Shown here: one piece after another, positions 12,299-21,106 of the stretch | Numbering within the stretch: the first letter of the stretch is position 1 | How the letters are laid out: every line of letters begins with the position of its first letter | NCBI GenBank assembly: GCA_029448655.1 | Contig: JACCLO010000005.1 | Span: forward strand, 1,302,001 to 1,366,000 | Reading direction: 5' to 3' | Source: Wolfiporia cocos | Lineage: Eukaryota; Basidiomycota; Agaricomycetes; Polyporales; Phaeolaceae | DNA: 64,000 nucleotides | The notes under the pieces: model-generated | What the model saw: only the letters and a program-made list of their open reading frames with translations | What the model was told of the DNA's origin: nothing | The model's database searches: none | Program-made: the position numbers and the translations under genes

Positions 12299-12883
12299 GC
12301 CCCGTACCACGGGGATTCGTGCCCCATGCCACGGGGATTCGTGCCCCACACCACGGGGATTCGTGCCCCACACCACGGGGATTCGTGGCCCATTCCATGG
12401 GGGTTTGTGGCCCATGCCACAGGGATTTGTGTCCTGTGGCATGGGGATTTTGTAATGTAAGTACCCCACACCACGGGGATTTGTACCCCGTGCCACAGGG
12501 ATTTGCACCCCAATTCCACAGGGATTTGTGCCCCGTGCCATGGGGATGTGTGTCCTGTGCCACAGGGGTTTGTGCCCCATGCCACGGGGATTTGTGCCCT
12601 GTGCCATGGGGATTTTTGTAATGTAAATACCCTACACCATGGGGATTTGTGGCCCATGCCACAGGGATTTGTGTGTCCTGTGCCACGGGGATTTGTGCCC
12701 CATGCCATGGGGATTTGTGCTCTGTGCCATGGAGATTTGTGCCCCATGCCACGGGGATTTGTGTCCTGTGGCACGGGGATTTTGTAATGTAAATACCCCA
12801 CACCATGGGGATTTGTGCCTCACACCACAGGGATTTGTGCCCTGTGCCATGGGGATTTATGCCTCATGCCACGGGGATTTTTG
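12299..12883. repeat. 22-bp GC-rich minisatellite array 2
   Basis: Same 22-bp family as array 1, about 26 units, with occasional interruptions of the form TGTAATGTAAATACC. Confidence 0.93.
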
Positions 12884-12966
12884 TAACATAAATGGCCTGT
12901 GCTGTAGATGCCTGCCAAAAGATTGCAAAAAATGAAGAACATTTTGACACCACATTACACAGTATT

Positions 12967-13674
12967 TGTTACGGGTCGAATACCCGTTCGTATATTCGAG
13001 TCGCGAATATAGATCGTTCTTCTGCACGTAGGCACGCTGCCGTATGCAAGGCAAATACTCGTTAGATGCCTTCGGGTCCTAAGTGAAGTCCTTAGGAGAT
13101 CGGTTAATATCCAATACGCGTTAGAGGATATAATCTGTTCAAGTGCGAGTCGAATAGAATATAAGACTCGCCTAAGTCCGAGAAGTCAGTGTGCACTTCG
13201 AGGACTTAGTCGTTCGATTGCTCGAGTGAGAAATACTGAGCGTAGTTTCCTACGTTTGAGAACGAGTATAAGACTTCTTGTTTATACAACAAGGTCGAGC
13301 TAAAGAGCCTCGACAGTAAATACATGAGTTTATATACTACGTTGGGTTTTAGGGGTCAAGCCTGTCCCAGATGTCACCGATACTATCTACGCTATAGTAC
13401 CAAATGTTTGATAGGTATGTAGTGATATACCTGAGACGATAGATAGGAATGATGGCGGTTGAACACCATCTGTTAGCTAATAAATGATGAACACAGAATG
13501 ATAGCAGAGTTGGATCTGCCAAAGATGAAACGCGCCCTATAGACTAGTACAACCGGGGGTACGCCCAGTAGAGTCACGAGTAGCCAGGGGAGTTGGTTGC
13601 ACAACAAGTCCCTGTATCGTATTCGTCCAATGGTGAGTTCTGTCGATATTCGAAAAATTAGAATAACCGTAACA
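12967..13674 (-). repeat. 3' LTR of the gypsy element
   Basis: 708 bp; termini TGTTACGG/CCGTAACA; near-identical to the 5' LTR at 26180-26887. Confidence 0.95.
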
Positions 13675-13688
13675 TCAGCCCCTCCCTA
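13675..13688 (-). promoter_or_regulatory. Polypurine tract
   Basis: Minus strand reads AGGGAGGGGCTGA directly upstream of the 3' LTR, the position where plus-strand DNA synthesis is primed. It overlaps the TAG stop of the long pol frame. Confidence 0.8.
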
Positions 13689-16600
13689 GACATTCGTCGG
13701 CCTCGACGAATTTTCCAAGTTCCTCTCCTCAGAGTGCCTCGGCATCCTGTTCGTTGTAGATGTCACCGTTCCCGCTGAGGGACGGGGTCGTAGGAGTTCG
13801 CCATACAAAGTGTCGGCGGCATTCATTCTGTCGATGACCTGGTTGATTGAGTCCACAAGCTCTGCAAATATAGTCGGGGCAGTCGAGGATCCAGTGGCTA
13901 GCGGATCCGCACTGCCGACAGGGTTGTTCAGGCGAGGGCCTCGCTGGTACCCGTAGGGAAGGGATATCTCTGAGATATTCGTTGTGTCGGTACCTCCAGT
14001 GGTGAGCGGCGCGGTGGAGGTTCCGTTGCGCCCACGTGGGTAAGGAGGCGGTGTCTCGTTCGTGCTCCCTCGCACCTCGCTCAAACTCCTCGCGGGTAAT
14101 GCTCTGCACCGATGGAGATCGTCGAATAGGCGGCGTGCTATTCGCTCTTCGCTGTCGTTCTGGGGTAGCCCTAGGGCTCGTCGGGCGTGCAGGTGGTTCA
14201 CGTCTCCCGTTGCCTCCCATACCAGGAATACGTGGCGTCGAGTCTCTAATTCCTGTTCGGCGGGCCCTCTGAGTCTCGGTAGGCAGTGGAAATAATACTC
14301 TATCGCCCTCCATAAAATTAAACGGCCTTGCAACTCGGCGTCGTTCGTCGGCGGTGAAAAAGCGGGCGGGTCGTGGTACGTATTCGGGTCGGTTGGGAGT
14401 AGCGTGCTCGCGATCCTCGAAGTCGTTGAGCGCGTGTCGTAGTCGGGCCGTCGTGGTGGCGGCCAGTCGGTCGATAAGTCTGTCGGTGAGTAACTCGAGT
14501 CCCTCTCTCTGCGCTCTGATCTGCCCCTCCATTCGGACGAGGTCCTCGGTGATATTCTGGTACGAGCTGTAGACGTGGGTGAGATCCTGCGCGATGTCGA
14601 AGAGGGCCGTCCAGCCATCGGCTCGGCCAGCAAAAGGTCCCTCGGCCCTGTACCAGAGCAGGGCGTGTCTGATCTGTAGGTGTTGGGGGGAGTACCTCCT
14701 CTGCGGCGTACCTCTCGGTCGTCCTTCCCTGTGACCCGCATCGCTGTGAGGGGTCGGAGCGCGGCGAGGGAGTTGGTGGCGAGTCGTCGACATACTATTA
14801 CTGTTCGGTTTTCGAGTGTTGGTGCTGTCCTGACTCTCGTCCTGTGGTAGTCTTTTATCATCTCCTTGGAGTGTTCCAAATTTCCCTCATCTTCCCATGA
14901 GTTGTCGGCTGTAGCATAGCCTTTCCACTTGACAAAGTACTGATGCTTCTTTCCTCGCCATCTGTCAGCCAAGATGGCTTCGACTTCGTATTCCTCCTGT
15001 CCCTTGATGATATCAGGTGGCGGCCGTAGGTAATTGGGTCCGTGCACCCTTGTTTCTTTGAATGGTTTTAGTAAGGCAGCGTGGAATACCGGATGAATTT
15101 TCCAGTTCGCCGGTAATTGCAACCGGTATGTCGTGGGTCCCATCTTTTCTGTGATGGTGAAGGGTCCTTCCCTTTTTGGTGCTAGCTTGTTAGATTCGTA
15201 GGGGATGGTTAGGTTCTTTGCGTCGAGCCAAACCTTGTCTCCTTTCTCGAGCTTCGGTAATTCTCGGAGGAAACGTCCCGCCATTCTTTTCTGAGCTAGT
15301 TCGTGCGCGATGAATGCCATCTTTCGCGCCTCTTTGATCTTTTTGATCCTGTTGACTGCTGCCGGGACGTTTCCTACCCTGTCGTAGTCTGGGAATCCCC
15401 TTGGAATATAACCCAAGATTATTTCAAGGGGTGCAGGTCGGTTTTCGGTTCGCTTGGTGTTGTGCGCAAATTCAACGTCAGGTAGTCGTTGCACCCATTG
15501 GAAAGGGTCGTTCATGCAATAGATACGAAGGTACACTTCGATCTGTTGATTCATTCTTTCCGTTTGTCCGTCGGTTTGTGGATGGTACGCCGTACTCATC
15601 GCAGATTCCGTTCCCTGCAGCTTGCATAGTTCCTTGAACAGTTTCGATGCGAACTGCGGTCCCCTGTCGGAAATGATCTTTCGGGGAATGCCGTATTGTG
15701 AGTATATCTTTCGATGGAATATTTCTGCGGCCCCTTTGCTCGTGATTGTTTTGTCGCATGGGGTGAGAGAGATGGCCTTGGATAGGCCATGGTCGACGAT
15801 CACCATCATGGAGTCATACTTTCCGACTCTTGGCAGGTCGGTGACAAAATCAACCGAGCACTGTGAGAATGGGAGGGCGTCCTCTCGTGTCGGTATTGGT
15901 TGTAAAGGGGGTTTTAGCGGGTTTCTATCAGGTTTCATCTGTTGACAGATTGCACAGCCCCGGACATATTCCGCTATCATTGTTCTCATGTCGGGCCACC
16001 AGAAATGGGTCGTAACCTGTATCGTCGTACCCCAGATCCCAGGGTGTCCAGCCGGGATCGAGTCGTGGTACTTTGAGATAACGTCCCGTCGAAGACCCTC
16101 ATCTTTCGGCACGTACATCCTGCCCTTGTAGAGCAATATTCCGTCTGTTTGCTGCCAATCATCTGCGACGGTTTTCGCGGGGAACTCGTCCGTGCCTCCT
16201 AGGGCGCGGATCGCCTGTTCCGCAGATTCATCTCGATTGTTGGCGCTTTTGATTCGATCAATGATCGGGATCTGGACCGCATGGACTACGAGCTCGTCTG
16301 GAATCATAGTTATTCCCTCGTTGTCTTCGTTACTTTCGTCAAGGTGGTACAGCCTAGAAAGTGTGTCGGCCATGACCAGTTTTCTTCCGGGGACGTGTTG
16401 TAATTTCAGGTCAAATTGCGAAAGGAATAGATGCCATCTCGCTTGTCGCCGATTTAGGCGCTGTGCGCTTCTCCAGTACGTCAGGTTCTGATGATCGCTT
16501 CGGATCAAGATCCGATGCGGTGCTCCTTCTAACAGGTGCCGCCATTCTTCTAGTGCTCGGACTATTCCGAGTAGTTCGCGATCGTAGATTTCGTAGTTCC

Positions 16601-18740
16601 GTTCTGTGGATGTCAGGGATTGTGAGAGATATCCCACTGGCCGTTCACGCCCCATTTCATCTGTCTGTTTTAGCACTGCCCCTGTGGCGAACTGAGATGC
16701 GTCTGTTTCGAGGATGAATGGTTTCTCCTTGTCTGGCGTTCCTAGTGCGGGCGCCGCTGTGAATGCCTGCTTCATGAAGTTGAACGCCTTTTGTTCTTTA
16801 TCCGTCCACTGGAATCCTGTCCCTGTGACCGTTTTCGTGAGATCTACCAGGGGTCGGGCGTGCATTGAGTAGTGATCGATAAATTTCCGATAGAAGTTTG
16901 CAAATCCTAGGAAGGATCTGACTTCCTTAAGATTTCGGGGAGTCGGCCATTCTTTAATTCCGTTGAGTTTTGCTGGGTCCATCTGGATATTTCCTGGGGT
17001 GATGACCAGCCCCAGAAATTCGACTCTGTCGGCGCCGAAGGCGCATTTTTCGGGTTTCACAAAGAGATGGTTATCCACCAGTCTCTGAAGGATCCGTCGC
17101 TCCCGTTCCTTGTGTGTTTTCTCGTCTTCTGAGAAAATAAGTATGTCGTCCATGTAAACAAGCACCCATCCTTCGAGGATTTCTTCTTTCAGGATTTCAT
17201 TCATCATCGCCTGAAAGGTCCCGGGTGCGTTGCATAATCCGAAAAACATAACTGTGGGCTCGTATAGCCCTCGGTTTGTTTTGAAGGCTGCTTTCCATTC
17301 GTCCCCTGCCTTGATTCGAACGTTATTGTATCCTGCTCTGAGGTCCATCTTTGTAAAGATTTTCGCTCCCTTTAGCTTTTCCAGGAGCTCCGAGATAAGT
17401 GGCAGGGGATAAACGTTCTTTATTGTCCCTTCGTTCAGATATCGATAATCTTGACATGGCCGCAGGCCGTTGTCTTTCTTTGGGACAAAAAAGAAGGGTG
17501 ACGCCATCGGGGATTTTGAAGGGACTATGAATCCCTTGGCCAGGTTTTCTTTCAAGAATTCGTCCAGTGCTTGTTGCTCTTTTGGTGACAGTGCGTAGAC
17601 TTTGCAATCTCTCGGCACGAAGTCGGGTTTTAATTCAATTGCATGGTCCCATGGTCTTGATGGGGGAAACGCTGCTGCGGACTCCTTGCTGAATACTTTT
17701 GCGAAGTCCAATAGGTGTTTCGGGACCATCTCCTCGATTGTTTTTTCTGGTTCAGGAGCTTTCTGTGCGAATTCTTGGGACTTCGTTAATGCTTTCCTGA
17801 CAGCATTAATGATCTGTATCTTCGTCCGGAATTTTCTTTTCGTCTCCCCTTTCCTCCCTATAATCCTCGGGTTATCTTTTATGAAGCGTCGGATTGCTTC
17901 GTATTCGTCGGGGGTGTATAATCGTTGGGCCGTTTCTTCTGGTTGGTCTGTTGACCCGAACCCTTTCTCCCCTCGTTCTGTTTCATCTAGGTCTTCGACT
18001 TCTACGATGTCGGGGGTGAGGTGTCGTTCGAATATTATCTGGGCTATTCGCATGCCCGGGATAATTCTATGTGCTTTGTTTGAATAGTTGAAGACGATAG
18101 CTCCAACGTCCCCTCGGTAGTCCGAGTCTATGACTCCGGCTTGTACTACCAATCCGTGTCTGAGGGTGTTGCCTGATCGTCCGGCCAACCTTCCATACGA
18201 TCCTTTCGGGATCTTCATTTTTACTCCTGTGGAGACGAGTTTCCATCCTCCGGCGGGGACTTCGGTTTCTTCTGCGGCATAAAGGTCGTATCCTGCGGCT
18301 TCTTGGGTTCCTCTTGTTGGAATTTTTCCTTCTGGGGCAACTACCATTTCTACCATGTCCGTTTGGATCGTGGTTTCCTGTTTCTTTTCCTCTGCCCCTA
18401 GTATTGATTGTACATCGACTGTTTGGTCTTTCCAGTCGATTGTGGGGTTTTCGTCTTTTAGCCATCCATACCCTAGAATCATATTTTCTGTTCCGATCGA
18501 TCCTACTAGGAATCGGACTTTTCGCGTTTTCTGGGTCTTTGGATATCGTAGGAGTATGGTGGCTTCTCGATCTATTCGCCCATCTTTGTTTTCTGTTCCG
18601 TCAACGTTTTTGACGATAATCGGGTTCTTCAGGGGTTGCGTAGGTACTTTGTATTTCTCTACCACCCTGCTGTGGATCAGGTTCGACATCGCTCCTGAGT
18701 CGATTAGTGCATTGCACTTCACGGGTTTTGCCAGCGTCAT
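13686..18740 (-). CDS. pol: Pol polyprotein: protease, dUTPase, RT, RNase H, integrase, chromodomain
   Basis: A 1684-residue frame counted from the first ATG; the frame is open further upstream to the gag overlap. It starts with a retropepsin (ALIDSGAM, residues 11-18). A complete dUTPase spans about residues 142-265, with AAGYDLYA, GRSG, GVIDSDYRGDVG, RIAQIIF and GEKGFGSTD as its five motifs. RT has VYMDD at 528-532, and RNase H has ETDAS near 678 and ADTLSR near 791. Integrase has the HHCC finger, DRGPQF and the TERMNQQIE glutamate. A chromodomain (VKWKGYATADNSWE) lies near 1270-1290. The last ~370 codons overlap the third ORF in another frame and look like read-through noise, because copy 1 has a stop at the start of that stretch. 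It is expected to be made as Gag-Pol by a -1 shift. Confidence 0.95.
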   Translation of the reverse strand: MTLAKPVKCNALIDSGAMSNLIHSRVVEKYKVPTQPLKNPIIVKNVDGTENKDGRIDREATILLRYPKTQKTRKVRFLVGSIGTENMILGYGWLKDENPTIDWKDQTVDVQSILGAEEKKQETTIQTDMVEMVVAPEGKIPTRGTQEAAGYDLYAAEETEVPAGGWKLVSTGVKMKIPKGSYGRLAGRSGNTLRHGLVVQAGVIDSDYRGDVGAIVFNYSNKAHRIIPGMRIAQIIFERHLTPDIVEVEDLDETERGEKGFGSTDQPEETAQRLYTPDEYEAIRRFIKDNPRIIGRKGETKRKFRTKIQIINAVRKALTKSQEFAQKAPEPEKTIEEMVPKHLLDFAKVFSKESAAAFPPSRPWDHAIELKPDFVPRDCKVYALSPKEQQALDEFLKENLAKGFIVPSKSPMASPFFFVPKKDNGLRPCQDYRYLNEGTIKNVYPLPLISELLEKLKGAKIFTKMDLRAGYNNVRIKAGDEWKAAFKTNRGLYEPTVMFFGLCNAPGTFQAMMNEILKEEILEGWVLVYMDDILIFSEDEKTHKERERRILQRLVDNHLFVKPEKCAFGADRVEFLGLVITPGNIQMDPAKLNGIKEWPTPRNLKEVRSFLGFANFYRKFIDHYSMHARPLVDLTKTVTGTGFQWTDKEQKAFNFMKQAFTAAPALGTPDKEKPFILETDASQFATGAVLKQTDEMGRERPVGYLSQSLTSTERNYEIYDRELLGIVRALEEWRHLLEGAPHRILIRSDHQNLTYWRSAQRLNRRQARWHLFLSQFDLKLQHVPGRKLVMADTLSRLYHLDESNEDNEGITMIPDELVVHAVQIPIIDRIKSANNRDESAEQAIRALGGTDEFPAKTVADDWQQTDGILLYKGRMYVPKDEGLRRDVISKYHDSIPAGHPGIWGTTIQVTTHFWWPDMRTMIAEYVRGCAICQQMKPDRNPLKPPLQPIPTREDALPFSQCSVDFVTDLPRVGKYDSMMVIVDHGLSKAISLTPCDKTITSKGAAEIFHRKIYSQYGIPRKIISDRGPQFASKLFKELCKLQGTESAMSTAYHPQTDGQTERMNQQIEVYLRIYCMNDPFQWVQRLPDVEFAHNTKRTENRPAPLEIILGYIPRGFPDYDRVGNVPAAVNRIKKIKEARKMAFIAHELAQKRMAGRFLRELPKLEKGDKVWLDAKNLTIPYESNKLAPKREGPFTITEKMGPTTYRLQLPANWKIHPVFHAALLKPFKETRVHGPNYLRPPPDIIKGQEEYEVEAILADRWRGKKHQYFVKWKGYATADNSWEDEGNLEHSKEMIKDYHRTRVRTAPTLENRTVIVCRRLATNSLAALRPLTAMRVTGKDDREVRRRGGTPPNTYRSDTPCSGTGPRDLLLAEPMAGRPSSTSRRISPTSTARTRISPRTSSEWRGRSERRERDSSYSPTDLSTDWPPPRRPDYDTRSTTSRIASTLLPTDPNTYHDPPAFSPPTNDAELQGRLILWRAIEYYFHCLPRLRGPAEQELETRRHVFLVWEATGDVNHLHARRALGLPQNDSEERIARRLFDDLHRCRALPARSLSEVRGSTNETPPPYPRGRNGTSTAPLTTGGTDTTNISEISLPYGYQRGPRLNNPVGSADPLATGSSTAPTIFAELVDSINQVIDRMNAADTLYGELLRPRPSAGTVTSTTNRMPRHSEERNLENSSRPTNV
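13729..14793 (-). CDS. Third retrotransposon ORF with two CCHC zinc knuckles
   Basis: 354 residues in a different frame from pol. The N-terminal half is helical and charged and is conserved in copy 1. The middle is Arg/Pro-rich. The C-terminus has CRQCGSASHWILDC (C-x2-C-x4-H-x4-C) followed by CRACGLNQPGHRQNEC (C-x2-C-x6-H-x4-C), implying nucleic-acid binding. Its ATG lies at the exact point where pol ends in copy 1 (ATGTTGA overlap); in this copy that TGA is CGA and pol reads through. The function is not known; a second nucleocapsid-like protein is an inference. Confidence 0.75.
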   Translation of the reverse strand: MSTTRHQLPRRAPTPHSDAGHREGRPRGTPQRRYSPQHLQIRHALLWYRAEGPFAGRADGWTALFDIAQDLTHVYSSYQNITEDLVRMEGQIRAQREGLELLTDRLIDRLAATTTARLRHALNDFEDREHATPNRPEYVPRPARFFTADERRRVARPFNFMEGDRVLFPLPTETQRARRTGIRDSTPRIPGMGGNGRREPPARPTSPRATPERQRRANSTPPIRRSPSVQSITREEFERGAREHERDTASLPTWAQRNLHRAAHHWRYRHNEYLRDIPSLRVPARPSPEQPCRQCGSASHWILDCPDYICRACGLNQPGHRQNECRRHFVWRTPTTPSLSGNGDIYNEQDAEAL

Positions 18741-18829
18741 GATTACCGGGATAAAGAGGGATCGATTCTTCTCTAACGAGGTAATTACATGCGCTGCTTT
18801 CTCGGAGGGTAAGACCGTGGGCTTCCCTC

Positions 18830-18841
18830 CTAGGCAAAATC
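18830..18841 (-). promoter_or_regulatory. Putative -1 gag/pol frameshift site
   Basis: In the gag frame the end reads GAT TTT GCC TAG. The pol frame is -1 relative to gag and is open through this point. TTT can re-pair one base back because the run is TTTT, directly ahead of the gag stop. The same bases are conserved in copy 1 at 979-990. No canonical heptamer or downstream pseudoknot was verified. Confidence 0.55.
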
Positions 18842-20308
18842 CTGTTCTTCTACGAGCTGTGCTAGGAGCTCGGGGTTCTTGGCTTTCAGGGCCCTAATTG
18901 CTGTGACCGCTCTGTTCGCGGTGATGTATTCGGTCTCTTCTTCAGAGACTTCTTCGATGCGAGCTTCTTGCTCGGTTTCTTCCTCTTCAGTTTTTCGAGT
19001 AGTCCGCCTAGGGCGGGCTGGCTTCCTTGGTCTCTTCGGGCAATCTCGCGACATATGCCCTGGCTGATGGCAGGTGAAACACTTGCCCTTCTTGATGTGA
19101 TCGTCCCTTTCCTGGGTGGTCATTCGATCTACATCCATCGCATTCGGATCTTTCGGTGCAGTCGTTTGAGGAGCACTAGTGCGTCCGTTATTCTGGTTCG
19201 AGGCTTGCCAAGCCTTCTTCTTGATAAACGGCTTATCCCGTTTCAAGAATATCTTGTACGTATTTTCATAGTACGAGGCAGCGGACTGCCATTCGTCAAT
19301 GGTCGCCGGCAGCGGCCGTACACCGATGATGTATCGGGTCGTGTGTTCGGGTAACCCTTTCTCGAAGAGGGTTATGAGCAACGCGTTTCCGTCCGCGCTG
19401 TATCGATCGTACTGGGCCTTTCCGGCCAAGTTGTTGAATTCGGTGATATAATCATCGATGTCCTTTCTGTCCTGGGCTACTTCCAGGATTTTCTTGCGCG
19501 CCTTCTGTACCTCTTCGATGGCTCCGAAGGCTTTCTGAAAGTCTGCATCGAATTGTGCAAGACTAGGCGGGAAGAATCGTTTCGTCAGGGGGTTCGTATA
19601 AACCCGGTGATAGTTCTGTTTCCATTGGCCCGTCTTCCCCTTGTTTGAAATATAAGAGAGGATAAAGATCACTCTCTGGACGTCATTTTGGAACGACGTT
19701 TCGTACATCGTAAACCAGGAATTGCACTGGTTTATGAAGTTCTGCATGTCGGATCGTTCCCCGTCGAATACGTCTGGGGGGTTGATCTTTATCATCGGGG
19801 GTCGATAGTACGGGTTCGGCGCCGGAGGTTGAGGCTGCGGCACATTCGGTGGTGGAGGGCCTCCTGGGGGTCCTCCTCCTCCCGGGTATCCTCCACCCGG
19901 GTTTCCTGGATTTCCTCCGGGGTTCCCTGGGTTTCCTCCTCCAGGGTTTCCTCCTCCGGGGTTCGCGGGGGTTCCTCCTCCGAGTCCTCCAGGAGGGGGG
20001 GCATTTCCTCCTCCGAGTCCGAAGTCTCCTCCCAATCCTCCTCCGCTTGTACCTGCGGAGGTTCGTCCAAATAGGCCTGAAGGCCACGTTCCTGGGTTTG
20101 TTGTTCCCATTCCTCCGCTTGGGCTAGTCCAAGACGGATTTCCTCCGCTACCCATTCCGGGTGCGTTCTGTGGGGGGTTTCCAAAGAGATCTGTTCCTCC
20201 AGCCATAGACCCAGTCCCACTCTGCGCAAAAGCAGATATAAATCCTGGAGGGTCCTGTCCTCCGGTCTGGCTGTTATCTGTTCCTGTAAGGTTTCCAGGA
20301 TTTCTCCC
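18830..20308 (-). pseudogene. gag: Gag, C-terminal ~490 codons (gene split by nested element)
   Basis: A Gly/Pro-rich low-complexity segment is followed by a Gag capsid domain (INPPDVFDGERSDMQNF near residue 175) and one zinc knuckle, CFTCHQPGHMSRDC. An acidic tail ends at TAG 18830-18832. Upstream the frame runs straight into the inserted LTR, so no native start exists here; the apparent GTG start at 20314 is in the LTR. Skipping the insertion and one CTCCC copy, 26132-25762 and 20303-18830 form a continuous 615-codon frame including the stop. Gag was therefore intact until the nested insertion. Confidence 0.9.
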
Positions 20309-21106
20309 TGACACAGATCTATCCTGTGGGACTCACCTAGTCGCTATCCTGAGGTACTAGGGCGACTAGACGAGGAAGACGGACCCAGTGCAGCAGTTGC
20401 TAGTGGAATAGTAGCGCAGCCGCAAACCAGACGAAGCTTGGGACTACCAATGGTAGTCCTCTGGGAGTACCTATGGTACTCCGCGGGTGGGCATTCGTGG
20501 TAACGACGATAGAATAGAACTGAAGTATGGAGCGCTTGGCTCCTACTTAAATACATGTATGCGGAGAGGTCATGTGCTACTGTATAGTACTACCTTTCCG
20601 GGTTATGCGGCTTTGCCAAGGGGCGAAGCTTATCTTATCTATGTGTTTATGATCCTATCTACAATGGCCGTGTGGGCCGGTAATGGCCGCACCAATAGTA
20701 AGAGAGGAGGTTTATTATTATCTGTGATAAACGCGGGCACAGCCCGGGTATTGATGGCCGTAAAGGCCGACCCAATAGTACAAGGCCGCGAGGCACTGTT
20801 TGTACATGTGGACATTATTATGCGAGCGTGCCTCGCTCGGCCTATCATTATGATCTAGGATCTATGACGTGGCTGGTCTTGCTCTGACGGGCGAGACCTG
20901 TATGACGTAGCTGTAGTGTTGCTATTGGACGTGGTTGTACCGTAGCGTTACGTAAGCTGGTCATGTGGTTGATAAGCCCAGTTAAGAGCTTGTCGTTGTG
21001 GCAATGGGAGTTAACCCGTAGATAACTGGTAGTTAGACGTATAAATCCCAGGTAAATTGCTATAATCATAGGAAAAATGCTGTAAGCCCCAGATAAATCT
21101 GTGACA
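20309..21106 (-). repeat. 3' LTR of nested element
   Basis: 798 bp, minus-strand termini TGTCACAG and CTGTGTCA; identical to 24964-25761 as read. Confidence 0.93.

Noticed and set aside
11412..12935. Long open frames on both strands with repeated peptides such as PRGFVPHATGI
   Set aside because: They are the 22-bp minisatellite read in several frames (22 bp x 3 = 22 codons); open in nearly all frames and without a start or intron context.
20309..20314. GTG start for Gag at 20314
   Set aside because: It lies in the end of the inserted LTR; the true gag start is the ATG at 26130-26132 on the other side of the nested element.
20487..20858. 123-codon frame, repeated identically at 25142-25513
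   Set aside because: Lies inside both LTR copies on the non-coding strand and overlaps another LTR frame; identity only reflects identical LTRs.
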